From Tissierellaceae bacterium (GTDB lineage: Bacteria > Bacillota > Clostridia > Tissierellales > Tissierellaceae): a stretch of 64,000 bases of DNA. The notes under the pieces are model-generated. The model saw only the letters and a program-made list of their open reading frames with translations, was not told where the DNA came from and did not search any database. The translations under genes and the position numbers were made by a program. The stretch spans positions 1 through 64,000 of the forward strand of contig JALNZV010000009.1 of NCBI GenBank assembly GCA_023229175.1. The letters run 5' to 3'. Each line of letters opens with the position of its first letter. The first letter of the stretch is position 1. Positions 17,825 to 26,181 of this stretch are shown here, one piece after another.

Positions 17825-18121
17825 ATGGTAGTTACTTTAACTGGAGATGCATCTGTTGAATTAAAAAAAGTCCTTGAGGCTAAGAATTCAGATAAGTCCT
17901 TAAGAATCTATATTGCAGGCTATGGTTGAGGTGGTCCAACTTTTGGTATAGCTCTGGATGAGCAAAAAGATGGAGATTCCATGACAGTAGTTGACGATTT
18001 AACTTTCCTTATGGAAAGTGAACTAGAGGAGATGTTTAACGCCTTTACTGTAGATTACAGTGACAATTGGTTAAGAAAAGGCTTCTCAGTAATTCCAGAT
18101 GGATTTACTAGCACATGCTAA
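17825..18121 (+). CDS. HesB/IscA-like selenoprotein (in-frame TGA = Sec35)
   Basis: A 98-residue HesB-like reading frame is interrupted by a TGA at 17927-17929 (codon 35). Read as selenocysteine the product is YIAGYG-U-GGPTFGIALDE, matching the Cys-GGP-F-LALDE signature in which the Cys position is selenocysteine in known HesB-like selenoproteins of anaerobes. The rest of the domain follows in frame and ends in ...TSTC, the usual C-terminal cysteine. AAGGAGGTATGTAA before the ATG is a good ribosome site. A candidate SECIS hairpin lies at a suitable distance. The alternative is a pseudogene, but no other damage is seen. Function, by family, is iron-sulfur or redox-related; the exact reaction is unknown. 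Confidence 0.82.
17940..17969 (+). promoter_or_regulatory. Candidate bacterial SECIS element
   Basis: GCTC (17951-17954) pairs with GAGC (17960-17963) around the loop TGGAT; CTTTT (17940-17944) can pair with AAAAG (17965-17969), leaving a bulge. The GG of the loop is 27-28 bases after the TGA, within the window known for bacterial SECIS loops. Confidence 0.6.
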
Positions 18122-18122
18122 C

Positions 18123-18149
18123 AAAAAGATAGGGAAACCTATCTTTTTT
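18123..18149 (+). terminator. Rho-independent terminator after the selenoprotein
   Basis: AAAAAGATAGG and CCTATCTTTTT pair around a GAAA tetraloop, with further Ts. Confidence 0.85.
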
Positions 18150-18212
18150 GCTTTATGATACCTATGGTAGTGTGTTATAATAAAAATGGTGTATAAATGT
18201 GAAAGGTTGGTG

Positions 18213-18308
18213 ATGAAAATGGATTCGGGGCCTCTGCCCAGTATATATTTTGAAAAACAATTAAAAATAAGCAGAGAACTGTTTTCATTGCCGATTATGG
18301 TTCTCTAG
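18213..18308 (+). CDS. Possible 31-residue leader peptide before mgtE
   Basis: A short frame starts at an ATG following AGGTTGGTG and ends at TAG, 12 bases before the mgtE ATG. The peptide contains a Pro-Leu-Pro stretch near residue 7. Short leader peptides are known to control some magnesium transporter genes, which is why it is listed. No conservation evidence is available from this sequence alone, and it may be chance. Confidence 0.25.
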   Translation: MKMDSGPLPSIYFEKQLKISRELFSLPIMVL

Positions 18309-18320
18309 TGGAGGGAGAAC

Positions 18321-19658
18321 ATGGATGAAAGAAGACTAATTGAATTAATTGATGAAAAGAAATACGCTGAAATTAAAAGAGAATTATCCGATATGAACGA
18401 AGTTGACGTGGCAGAAATTTTAGATCCCCTAGATGCTCATTTGACCTTATTGATATTTAGGATGTTACCTAAGGACTTGGCAGTAGAGGTTTTTGCCCAT
18501 TTCTCCAAAGAGCAGCAGTTAGGCATCATAAATTCCATTACGGATAGGGAATTGGAGTATATCATAAACGAATTGTTTTTTGACGATATGATAGACCTAA
18601 TAGAGGAGATGCCAGCCAATATAGTGAAAAAGATTCTCAGATCTGCAAAGGAGGATGAAAGAAAGCTTATTAACCAGTTTTTAAAGTACCCTGCAGATTC
18701 TGCTGGCAGCATCATGACCATAGAGTACGTAGAGCTAAAAAAGGCCATGACTGTAAAGGAGTCTTTGTGTCATATCAAGGAGACGGGCCTAAATAAGGAA
18801 ACGGTCTATACATGCTATGTAACTGACAGTAAAAGGGCATTGGAGGGCTTTGTATCCCTTAGGACTTTGGTTACTTCAGATGAGAATATGATAATAGAAG
18901 ATATAATGGAGGACGAGGTAATACATGTAAATACCCATGACGACCAGGAAAGCGTAGCCAATGTATTTAGGAAATATGGATTTTTGGCTTTACCTGTAGT
19001 AGATAACGAAAATCGCTTGACTGGAATAATCACCGTTGACGATATAATGGACATCATGGAGCAGGAAGCAACTGAGGACTTCCAGATAATGGCTGCTATG
19101 TCTCCATCGGAAGAGGCATATTTAGAGACAGGGGTATTTACCTTAGCCAGACATAGACTTCCTTGGCTGTTGGTACTTATGATATCAGCCACATTTACGG
19201 GACGAATTATGGGAAAGTTTGAAAACGTGTTGGCTTCCATAGTCGTACTTAGCACATTTATTCCCATGCTAATGGACACCGGTGGAAATGCGGGAAGCCA
19301 GTCATCTACCTTGATTATAAGGGGCCTAGCAACTGGCGAAATATCTACTAAGGACTGGATTAAGGTTCTATGGAGGGAACTGGCCATTAGCTTTATAGTA
19401 GGTGTTATACTGGCTATTACGAATTTTGTTAGGCTTATGGTACTTGAGAAAATTGATATTGTAATTGCATTGACGGTTTCCATTACTTTAGTGGTTACCG
19501 TGGTGTCTTCTAAGGTCGTTGGAGGTACTTTGCCTTTAATCGCCAAGAAGATGAATTTGGATCCCGCCATTATGGCAGGTCCCTTAATCACAACCATTGT
19601 GGATGCTTTAAGTTTAATTGTATATTTTGGCATTGCTACTGCGTTGCTTGGACTATAA
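18321..19658 (+). CDS. mgtE: Magnesium transporter MgtE
   Basis: A 445-residue MgtE channel. Order: N-terminal superhelical domain (about 1-130, with repeated EILD/LIEEMP helices), two CBS domains (about 131-255, ending in ITVDDIMDIMEQEA), the plug helix, then five membrane helices (about 280-445). The pore signature PMLMDTGGNAGSQSS is at about 315-329. Acidic residues in the N and CBS domains that sense cytosolic magnesium are abundant. GGAGGGAGAAC precedes the ATG. It forms its own transcription unit with a terminator right after the stop. Confidence 0.95.
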   Translation: MDERRLIELIDEKKYAEIKRELSDMNEVDVAEILDPLDAHLTLLIFRMLPKDLAVEVFAHFSKEQQLGIINSITDRELEYIINELFFDDMIDLIEEMPANIVKKILRSAKEDERKLINQFLKYPADSAGSIMTIEYVELKKAMTVKESLCHIKETGLNKETVYTCYVTDSKRALEGFVSLRTLVTSDENMIIEDIMEDEVIHVNTHDDQESVANVFRKYGFLALPVVDNENRLTGIITVDDIMDIMEQEATEDFQIMAAMSPSEEAYLETGVFTLARHRLPWLLVLMISATFTGRIMGKFENVLASIVVLSTFIPMLMDTGGNAGSQSSTLIIRGLATGEISTKDWIKVLWRELAISFIVGVILAITNFVRLMVLEKIDIVIALTVSITLVVTVVSSKVVGGTLPLIAKKMNLDPAIMAGPLITTIVDALSLIVYFGIATALLGL

Positions 19659-19687
19659 CAAGTCGGATTTTCCGACTTGTTTTTTTT
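19658..19687 (+). terminator. mgtE terminator
   Basis: ACAAGTCGGA pairs with TCCGACTTGT around a TTT loop, followed by a run of Ts. Confidence 0.9.
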
Positions 19688-19816
19688 ATGCCCATTTAGC
19701 TATTGGTTTTAAAAGCTAATTATGAGTATGTTTTGGCATTAAATGAATAGCAATTGGACACTAAAACTTTTTCATATATAGAGGGAGGACAGAATAATAT
19801 ATATGGAGGTGATAGA

Positions 19817-20437
19817 GTGCTAAATATCATATGGTCAGTACTAATAATATCGGGATTTTTAATAGGTGCAGCAACAGGAAACGTACAAAACGTCACAGCA
19901 GCTGCCATAAATAGTGCAAAAATGGCAGTAGAGCTGGCAATTGGACTAATGGGAGTCATGGCAATGTGGCTAGGAATACTGAGAATTGCAGAAGAATCGG
20001 GATTAATCAACATTATATCCAGAGCCTTAAAACCGATAATGATACTTTTGTTTCCAGAAGTGCCAGAAGACCATCCAGCCATGGGGGCAATGATAATGAA
20101 TATCTCAACAAATATATTGGGATTGGGAAATGCAGCCACGCCATTTGGACTAAAAGCCATGGAGGAGCTGCAAACGCTGAATAGGTATAAAGACACAGCA
20201 ACAAACTCTATGGTTACATTTCTCGCCATCAATACATCTTCAGTGACCTTGATACCCGCATCAACCATAGCTTTGCTGACAGCAGCAGGAGCAAGAAATC
20301 CTGCAGAAATCATAGGACCCAGTATAATCGCCACCACAATGTCGACCTTAGGAGCCATAATAGCTGCAAAGACATTGCAAAGACTTCCCAGATACAAAAT
20401 CAAGCCATGGGAAAGGGGTAGGAAAAATGCTGCTTAA
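19817..20437 (+). CDS. spmA: Spore maturation protein A
   Basis: A 206-residue membrane protein of the nucleoside-recognition/Gate superfamily. With SpmB it is needed for spore core dehydration in Bacillus and Clostridium. It shows at least four hydrophobic segments, the NISTNILGLGNAATPFGLKA region typical of SpmA, and a basic C-terminus. The GTG at 19817 is chosen because GGAGGTGATA lies just upstream; an ATG 21 codons earlier has no site. The gene overlaps spmB by 11 bases, supporting translational coupling. Length agrees with the family. Confidence 0.9.
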   Translation: MLNIIWSVLIISGFLIGAATGNVQNVTAAAINSAKMAVELAIGLMGVMAMWLGILRIAEESGLINIISRALKPIMILLFPEVPEDHPAMGAMIMNISTNILGLGNAATPFGLKAMEELQTLNRYKDTATNSMVTFLAINTSSVTLIPASTIALLTAAGARNPAEIIGPSIIATTMSTLGAIIAAKTLQRLPRYKIKPWERGRKNAA

Positions 20438-20966
20438 ATCGGTGGAGTACGTATCTCAGTTGGCAATACCCTTTATGATAGTAGGAATAATAGGGTACGG
20501 ATTGCAAAAAAATGTAAAAGTCTATGAAGCCTTTACAGAGGGGGCAAAGGGAGGGTTTGCCACATTTATAAGGATAATACCGTCCTTTATAGCCATGTTA
20601 GTAGCCATAGGAGTATTTAGAGAGTCAGGTGCCTTGGATTTACTGACAAATGCCCTTAAGCCCATAGTAAGGACAATTAACATACCAGAAGAAGTAGTGC
20701 CCATGATGATAATGAGACCCCTTTCCGGCAGCGGTGCCCAAAGTATAATAAGTCAACTGGCAAGAACTTATGGGCCGGAATCCCTGGCCTGCCGTACAGC
20801 AGCAGTAATGATGGGCTCCAGTGAGACCACCTTATATGTATTGGCGATTTACTTTGGATCCATATCCATAAAAAAACAGAGGCATGCATTAGCCTCTGGT
20901 TTAATTGCCGATTTAGTAGGTTTTCTATCAGCAGTCTACGTAAGCAGAATATTTTTTAATTCTTAA
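20427..20966 (+). CDS. spmB: Spore maturation protein B
   Basis: A 179-residue membrane protein, partner of SpmA. It has the Gate-domain pattern with GIIGYGLQKNVKVYEAFTEGAK, the conserved MIMRPLSGSGAQSI segment and the ETTLYVLAIYFG helix. The product acts in the forespore during maturation (family knowledge). Its ATG lies within the 3' end of spmA and it ends directly against the convergent H-NOX receptor gene, leaving only one base between the two stop codons and no room for a terminator. Confidence 0.9.
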   Translation: MLLKSVEYVSQLAIPFMIVGIIGYGLQKNVKVYEAFTEGAKGGFATFIRIIPSFIAMLVAIGVFRESGALDLLTNALKPIVRTINIPEEVVPMMIMRPLSGSGAQSIISQLARTYGPESLACRTAAVMMGSSETTLYVLAIYFGSISIKKQRHALASGLIADLVGFLSAVYVSRIFFNS

Positions 20967-20967
20967 T

Positions 20968-22770
20968 CTATACTACAAATTTCTCCAAGTCTTTACTAAA
21001 TTCGCTGCTAACCCTTTGGAATTCCAATATTCCATCGGTCATCTTCTGGATTTCATTAGTATAGGAGTGAACATTTGCAGATACTTCTTCTGAGGAAGCG
21101 GAGTTTGTTTCAGCAATGGAAGCTAAAGTTGCAATGCCTTGGGATATGGAACCAATTTCCTTGGCATTGTTGTTTAACTCCGAAGTCAATTGAATAATTA
21201 ACCTAGACACTTCGTTAATAGACTCCACAGAATTGTGGTTTTCCTCTGCAATAGAACTTAATTTATTATTTTCCTTTTCCAATATATTGTATTGGTCTGA
21301 AATATCGTGAACAAATTCGTCAATATTTTCTACAAATGATTCCAGATTGTCGTTGATGGTCTGGACTGCCTCCTTGGATCCTTCAGCCAAGTTTCTAATC
21401 TCCATGGCTACGACTGCAAAGCCCCTGCCGTATTCCCCTGCCCTAGAAGCCTCAATGCTGGCATTTAAGGCAAGTAAATTTGTCTGCTCCGCTATTTTCT
21501 CCACGGCATCGACTATATCCCGCACTTCATTGGCTCTGTTTTGCAGCTGCTGTCCTTTGATTCTTACTTGGGAAAATTCCCTAAGTATATTACTTAAACT
21601 ATCAGAAGTAGCATTTAATTCGTCAAAACCATCGCTTACTTGAATGGCTGCTGCCTCTAGATGTTCCTTTCCTTGGTTGCCGTCAGATACTACTTTTTCC
21701 AAGGAGTTTATGGAACTGTTAAGCTTTTCGGCAGCACCACTTGTTTCTTCAGCTTGACTTACAATGCCCTCGGCCATTTGCTCAACTACATTGGAGATTT
21801 CATTGGATGTAAAGCTCATACTTTCAGAGATTTCCAAAAAATCCTCAGTAAATACATTTAATTCATCGGTAGTCGCCTTATATCCTACGAAGTCAGTTTT
21901 TATACTGTCCTTCATCAGACCAATTTTTCTCGTAATATTTTCGAAAAAGTCATTGGTAACGATGCCCTCAGCCAAGGATAAGTCCTTGTCTATAACCCTA
22001 TCCAAAGACTCTTCAATGGATTTAATAGGTCTAAATAGGCCTTTGCCGATGATAAAGGGAATTGCCAAAGATAGACCTAAAATTATGGGCATAGCCAAAT
22101 TTCCAGGCATATACTTGTTTATTAAAACTGCAGGAATTCCCACCAACAATAGGGAACTAATGGCGATTTTCCCCTCCATGTTTTTAATAAATCCAAAGGA
22201 CAGTAAATTATTTAAGAAGAACCTCTTTTCATAATAGATTTCTTCTGGAAAAGTAATACCTATCTTTGTGAAATCAGCAGTCTTCTCCAATACTTCAACT
22301 TCGATGTCCTCTTTAAAATACTTGGCAGCTCCTTCTAACATCCCATGAAAATAAGGGAACATCCCCCTTTGAGATGCATAAGTCATATGGGCTACGTGTT
22401 TACTCACGGGATAAATGCCTAAAATGGGTGGATTTGCCCCGGGTATTCTCTTTGTCACTACTACGTGAATATCGTACATAGCCTGTAAAAATGAATACAG
22501 ATTCTTATATCTAAAAAAGGCAGGATATATTTTAGAATAGGTCATAATATTTTGGGTACCCATATTTCTCCACAATTGGTCAGAAGTGATGCCGACCTTC
22601 TTCGCTATAACATCTATGATACCCTTAGCAATCCTATCCTCAATATCCTCCGTAGGTGTGAATATTCTATTTGGTGCAATTTGAAAATGTTCAAGGGCAT
22701 CATTGGTGACATTGTCTCCATACAGAGCCCTACAGGTTTCAACCCATGCTGAAACGATTGTACCCTTCAA
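20968..22770 (-). CDS. H-NOX methyl-accepting chemotaxis receptor, predicted O2 sensor
   Basis: A 600-residue receptor with an N-terminal cytosolic H-NOX heme domain (1-178), two membrane helices (about 190-235), and a C-terminal signalling domain with the hairpin tip [18 protein letters not shown]. Counted from TTG 22770 the key residues take the same numbers as in Thermoanaerobacter H-NOX: proximal His102, porphyrin-anchoring Tyr131/Ser133/Arg135, and the distal O2-stabilising Trp9, Asn74 and Tyr140. This predicts O2 binding rather than NO selectivity. The start is placed at TTG 22770 because GGAGGGG precedes it by six bases; an earlier in-frame TTG at 22791 lacks a site. The likely output is aerotaxis (avoidance) through CheA, which is not in the window. 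Confidence 0.93.
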   Translation of the reverse strand: MKGTIVSAWVETCRALYGDNVTNDALEHFQIAPNRIFTPTEDIEDRIAKGIIDVIAKKVGITSDQLWRNMGTQNIMTYSKIYPAFFRYKNLYSFLQAMYDIHVVVTKRIPGANPPILGIYPVSKHVAHMTYASQRGMFPYFHGMLEGAAKYFKEDIEVEVLEKTADFTKIGITFPEEIYYEKRFFLNNLLSFGFIKNMEGKIAISSLLLVGIPAVLINKYMPGNLAMPIILGLSLAIPFIIGKGLFRPIKSIEESLDRVIDKDLSLAEGIVTNDFFENITRKIGLMKDSIKTDFVGYKATTDELNVFTEDFLEISESMSFTSNEISNVVEQMAEGIVSQAEETSGAAEKLNSSINSLEKVVSDGNQGKEHLEAAAIQVSDGFDELNATSDSLSNILREFSQVRIKGQQLQNRANEVRDIVDAVEKIAEQTNLLALNASIEASRAGEYGRGFAVVAMEIRNLAEGSKEAVQTINDNLESFVENIDEFVHDISDQYNILEKENNKLSSIAEENHNSVESINEVSRLIIQLTSELNNNAKEIGSISQGIATLASIAETNSASSEEVSANVHSYTNEIQKMTDGILEFQRVSSEFSKDLEKFVV

Positions 22771-22908
22771 GATTTTCCCCTCCCTCAACAATTTAATTTA
22801 TTATATCATAATTTGTGACAAAAAACTTTATCCAATCCATATATATCCAAAAACAATTCAAAATAACAATTATTTCATATTAATAATCAAGAAAATTTAT
22901 TTTTTTAA

Positions 22909-22937
22909 TTGACAAATCCATTTATAAATAGTATAAT
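22909..22937 (+). promoter_or_regulatory. Consensus sigma-A promoter 1 of veg
   Basis: TTGACA (22909-22914), 17-base spacer, TATAAT (22932-22937): a perfect consensus pair. Confidence 0.85.
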
Positions 22938-22948
22938 TATTTATTTAT

Positions 22949-22977
22949 TTGACAGAATAGGTTGTATGTGGTATAAT
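22949..22977 (+). promoter_or_regulatory. Consensus sigma-A promoter 2 of veg
   Basis: TTGACA (22949-22954), 17-base spacer, TATAAT (22972-22977). It lies exactly 40 bases downstream of promoter 1. The start point should fall near 22985, right before the hairpin at 22986. Confidence 0.9.
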
Positions 22978-22985
22978 TCACATAT

Positions 22986-23001
22986 GAGTGTCCGAACACT
23001 C
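22986..23001 (+). promoter_or_regulatory. 5'-terminal hairpin of the veg transcript
   Basis: GAGTGT-CCGA-ACACTC is a perfect six-base stem at the predicted 5' end of the RNA from promoter 2; such hairpins often protect messages from decay. A second stem, CCTCG/CGGGG, follows at about 23009-23025. Confidence 0.5.
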
Positions 23002-23039
23002 CTTCTGCCCTCGAAACTTCGGGGAGCAATCAATGGAAG

Positions 23040-23318
23040 GTGGGTTGCTTTATAGAAAAAGATATATTAACTAGAATTCGGAAGGACATCGAGAAATACA
23101 TCGGCAAGAACGTCATATTAAGGGCCAACAAGGGAAGAAAAAAGACCATAGTTCGAGAAGGAATATTAGAAGCAGCATACCCAAATGTTTTTATCGTCAG
23201 CATAATTAACGAATATGATAGCTCTAGGAAGGTATCTTATACCTATACAGATGTATTGACCGGAACAGTAGAAGTGACTGTTTCTTCACAAGCCCAACCA
23301 GAAGTAAAAATCTCTTAA
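23040..23318 (+). CDS. veg: Veg-family protein
   Basis: A 92-residue Veg (DUF1021) protein. The family core is clear: GKNVILRANKGRKKTIVREGILEAAYP (split here over residues 22-47) and the RKVSYTYTDVLTGTVEVT strand region. In Bacillus veg is one of the most strongly transcribed vegetative genes and promotes biofilm formation; the mechanism is not settled. The listed GTG start follows GGAAG directly, so the first few residues are uncertain. It keeps its usual place between rsmA and ispE. Control appears to be by the two perfect tandem promoters upstream. Confidence 0.88.
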   Translation: MGCFIEKDILTRIRKDIEKYIGKNVILRANKGRKKTIVREGILEAAYPNVFIVSIINEYDSSRKVSYTYTDVLTGTVEVTVSSQAQPEVKIS

Positions 23319-23319
23319 A

Positions 23320-23350
23320 AAATAACTGTACAATAATTGTACAGTTATTT
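23320..23350 (+). terminator. veg terminator
   Basis: AAATAACTGTACAAT and ATTGTACAGTTATTT form a 15-bp stem around one A. The T-run is short but the stem is perfect. Confidence 0.75.
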
Positions 23351-23444
23351 TAATTTAGGGTTTATCCATTTTTATTCATTATTTACGACTATATGGCATA
23401 TATATCTTCATAGGATATACAAGGAGAAAATTAGGGGGGATATT

Positions 23445-24992
23445 ATGACCATAGAGTTGATAAAGGACGTATTAAAAATCGAAGAACTAAGGGGAAGGGG
23501 AGATACCCAGTCCTTGGTGGAGACAGAAGTATATCTAAATCCATCAAAGCCCAGCATAGAGAAGTTACTTTGGACAGATGGACAAGTGGAGATTTTATCT
23601 ACAAAGGCCATCAGAGATAGATTAGTAGTGTCCGGAGTAGTAAAGTTTAAAGTAGTGTACAAATCGGAAGAAGTAGAGGACAATATTTACTCCGTCGATG
23701 CCAACGGAGACTTTAGGGAAGAGATAGAAATACCTGGAATTACAGAGGATATGTCAGCTATTGTGAAGGCTCATATCGAATACATTGAAGAAGAGGTACT
23801 GGATGATAGGAAACTATCCCTTAAGGCGTTGGTAGACTTAGAAGGCAAAGTGGAGGAAGTAAATACCTTGGAAGTAATCAAGGGAGTGGAGCATATAGAG
23901 AACCTCCAGATTCTGAAAGAAACCATAAACTACAAAGAAATACTAGGCAGGGAGATTTCCTATGCCATAGTAAAAGAAGCCTTTGAATTGTCCGAGGATA
24001 AACCAAATATCGAGGAGATACTGAAGATATCATTCCAAGCCTATGAAAACGAATCCACAGTAGTAGACGATAGGATAATCATCTCTGGCACAGTCAACGG
24101 CAGAATAGTATACTATGGAGAAAATCAAATAGCTACAGTTGAGAGGGAGATAGCTTTCAGTCACTTCTTGGAATTGCCGGGGGCAGTAGAAGGAGCTCAG
24201 CCGGAGATAGAGCTTGAAGTAGTAGAGGGAGGATTTGAGGTACTGGAAAATGAAGAGGGAGAATTTAAAGTTTTAGATTTAGAGATAAAATTACGAGTAC
24301 AGGGGACTGCATTTTCGGAAAATGAAAAGTCCCTCATAGTAGATGCCTATTCTACAAAGGAAAAGATGAAGGTGGAAATGGAGGAAGTAAATTTAGTCGA
24401 AAACATCAGGACCATGACCCATAGGGAAAGTCTTGCCTTAGATTTGGCAGAATATCGAATAAAGGAAGTATACGACCTATCAGGTTACACTACAATAATC
24501 GATACTAGGGTAATAGACGAGGGCATAACCGTAGACGGCATCCTGTCGGTGGAGGCCATTTACTTGGAGGAAGACACAGAAGATATAAATACATTAAAGG
24601 AAGAGATACCATATAAGTTTTATTTACCTGTAGAGGGGATAAACTTAAATTCTGTAGTAGAAATAGATATAAATTTAGAATCCATTAAAACATGTATATA
24701 CAAAGACACCATAAAAATAGAGGGAAATATAAGGCATAAAATAAACGTAAATAGAAATAGATTGATAAAGCTAATAAAGACCATGGAGGAAACAGAGGAA
24801 TTAATAGATAAAAGAGATAGGCCCAGCATCACCATATATATAGTCCAAAATGGCGATATACTATGGGATATAGCAAAGAGATACAACACCACCATGGAGG
24901 AAATCTTGGAGGACAATGAAAGCATCAATCCCAACAATATAATTCCGGGAGAAAAAATAATTATAGAAAAAAAGGTAGATATAAATTTCTAA
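23445..24992 (+). CDS. DUF3794-repeat protein with C-terminal LysM domain
   Basis: A 515-residue protein with three DUF3794 repeats (about 20-140, 150-275 and 320-440), each built from alternating beta strands with a shared LxVEGxL/VVSGVVKF pattern, and a C-terminal LysM domain at about 465-510 (YIVQNGDILWDIAKRYNTT...IIPGEKIII). LysM binds peptidoglycan. Proteins with this architecture occur in spore-forming clostridia and are associated with spore coat or cortex morphogenesis in the style of SafA/SpoVID; the exact role is unproven. The ATG at 23445 is chosen because AGGGGGGAT precedes it; a 36-codon upstream extension is hydrophobic and starts inside the veg terminator. Confidence 0.82.
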   Translation: MTIELIKDVLKIEELRGRGDTQSLVETEVYLNPSKPSIEKLLWTDGQVEILSTKAIRDRLVVSGVVKFKVVYKSEEVEDNIYSVDANGDFREEIEIPGITEDMSAIVKAHIEYIEEEVLDDRKLSLKALVDLEGKVEEVNTLEVIKGVEHIENLQILKETINYKEILGREISYAIVKEAFELSEDKPNIEEILKISFQAYENESTVVDDRIIISGTVNGRIVYYGENQIATVEREIAFSHFLELPGAVEGAQPEIELEVVEGGFEVLENEEGEFKVLDLEIKLRVQGTAFSENEKSLIVDAYSTKEKMKVEMEEVNLVENIRTMTHRESLALDLAEYRIKEVYDLSGYTTIIDTRVIDEGITVDGILSVEAIYLEEDTEDINTLKEEIPYKFYLPVEGINLNSVVEIDINLESIKTCIYKDTIKIEGNIRHKINVNRNRLIKLIKTMEETEELIDKRDRPSITIYIVQNGDILWDIAKRYNTTMEEILEDNESINPNNIIPGEKIIIEKKVDINF

Positions 24993-25048
24993 AGGCAAAA
25001 ACTGTGATATAATAAATGGGAAATTTTATATACAAGGGAGAAATTTAA

Positions 25049-25897
25049 ATGAAAGAAATCGTCATTAAATCCTATGGGAAGGTAAATTTAGGATTGGATG
25101 TACTATATAAAAGAGAAGACGGCTACCATGAAATCAGCACCGTAATGCAGCAAATAGATTTATCTGACACAGTAACCATAAGGGAAAACGAGGGGGATAT
25201 AGTATTGGAATCAGACTGCGGCGGCCTCCCCTTAGACTCTACTAATTTAGTATATAGAGCCTGGAGGGCAATTCAGGACAGGACTGGTATAGACAAAGGA
25301 GTACAGATAATAATACAAAAGAACATACCCGTCTCCGCTGGACTTGCAGGAGGCAGCTCCAATGCAGCAGCAGTTTTAAGGGGACTCAACCAGCTTTGGG
25401 ACTTAGATCTCAAGGAAGAAGAACTAAAAGACATCGGAAGGGGAATAGGTGCCGACGTGCCCTTTTGTATTTCAGGAGGGACTGCTCTGGCAGAGGGCAT
25501 AGGAGATAAATTGACGCCTCTTAAACCCTTTAAAGACAAAGAACTGCTACTCATAAACCCCGGTGCAAAAGTATCTACGGCGGAAATATACAGTAGTCTA
25601 AACCCCAATGATAAAAAGAGAGTAGACATAAGAAAGATTGTTTCGTCCATTGAAGAAGACGACATCAGGGGAGTAGCAAATAACATAGAGAATATAATGG
25701 AGGATGTGGTCCTGAAAAAGGTCCCGATTATATCCCATATCAAGGCGGACATGGTTAAATACGGTGCCTTAGGTACCTTAATGAGCGGCAGCGGGCCCAC
25801 TGTATTTGGATTATTTGACGACAAAGAGAAATTGGAATTCTCCATGAAAAGGTTAAGAAGCAAATATCCTACTGTGCTTTTAGCTAAGACAATTTGA
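25049..25897 (+). CDS. ispE: 4-diphosphocytidyl-2-C-methyl-D-erythritol kinase
   Basis: A 282-residue GHMP kinase of the non-mevalonate isoprenoid pathway, phosphorylating CDP-methylerythritol. The N-terminal KVNLGLDVLYKREDGYHE motif contains the catalytic region, the GHMP ATP loop is PVSAGLAGGSSNAAA (about 92-106), and the C-terminal motif is LMSGSGPTVFGLF (about 245-257). The usual length and the usual veg-ispE synteny are present. AAGGGAG precedes the ATG at moderate distance. A strong terminator follows the stop codon. Confidence 0.95.
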   Translation: MKEIVIKSYGKVNLGLDVLYKREDGYHEISTVMQQIDLSDTVTIRENEGDIVLESDCGGLPLDSTNLVYRAWRAIQDRTGIDKGVQIIIQKNIPVSAGLAGGSSNAAAVLRGLNQLWDLDLKEEELKDIGRGIGADVPFCISGGTALAEGIGDKLTPLKPFKDKELLLINPGAKVSTAEIYSSLNPNDKKRVDIRKIVSSIEEDDIRGVANNIENIMEDVVLKKVPIISHIKADMVKYGALGTLMSGSGPTVFGLFDDKEKLEFSMKRLRSKYPTVLLAKTI

Positions 25898-25913
25898 AGC
25901 GAAAAATGTATAT

Positions 25914-25961
25914 AAAACCCACCTTTTGTAAATCCTATGATTTACAGGAGGTGGGTTTTTT
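25914..25961 (+). terminator. Long terminator after ispE overlapping the next ribosome site
   Basis: AAAACCCACC (25914-25923) pairs with GGTGGGTTTT (25950-25959) and TGTAAATC (25927-25934) pairs with GATTTACA (25939-25946), loop CTAT, then Ts. The 3' arm contains GGAGGTG (25947-25953), the only good ribosome site of the following small gene. Confidence 0.9.
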
Positions 25962-26169
25962 GATTGAAAAAATCGTCAATGCAATTAAGGGCATAGATAC
26001 TTATACCACAATACTTCTTGTAGTTTTTACAGGACTGTTTACCTTGTTATACGAGGGCTCCAAGCATAAAAAAAGGGGAGAGGACAGAGAAGTTAAAATA
26101 ATTAAGGTAATATCCTATTCCTATTTGGCCCTAGGGATTATTATGTTTGCCTTATTACTAATGAAATAA
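25960..26169 (+). CDS. Small two-helix membrane protein upstream of gerKA
   Basis: I do not recognise a characterised family. The 69-residue frame starts at TTG 25960, six bases after GGAGGTG. It has two hydrophobic helices (about residues 15-31 and 49-67) separated by a strongly charged loop (EGSKHKKRGEDREVK). It ends 12 bases before gerKA, so it is probably the first gene of the germination operon. Small membrane proteins accompany some germinant receptors (the D subunits), which offers a possible role, but no specific similarity is claimed. The start overlaps the ispE terminator hairpin. Confidence 0.55.
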   Translation: MIEKIVNAIKGIDTYTTILLVVFTGLFTLLYEGSKHKKRGEDREVKIIKVISYSYLALGIIMFALLLMK

Positions 26170-26181
26170 AGGAGATAGCAT

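Noticed and set aside
17825..18121. HesB gene as a pseudogene broken by a nonsense codon
   Set aside because: The TGA is exactly at the known Sec/Cys position, no other damage is present, and a SECIS-like hairpin follows.
18815..19633. Long minus-strand frame over mgtE
   Set aside because: Shadow of mgtE: no ribosome site, low-complexity Ser/Ile/Thr translation, and strong homology on the plus strand.
19720..20403. 227-codon minus-strand frame over spmA
   Set aside because: Mirror of spmA with no recognisable domain; the SpmA/SpmB pair on the plus strand explains the region.
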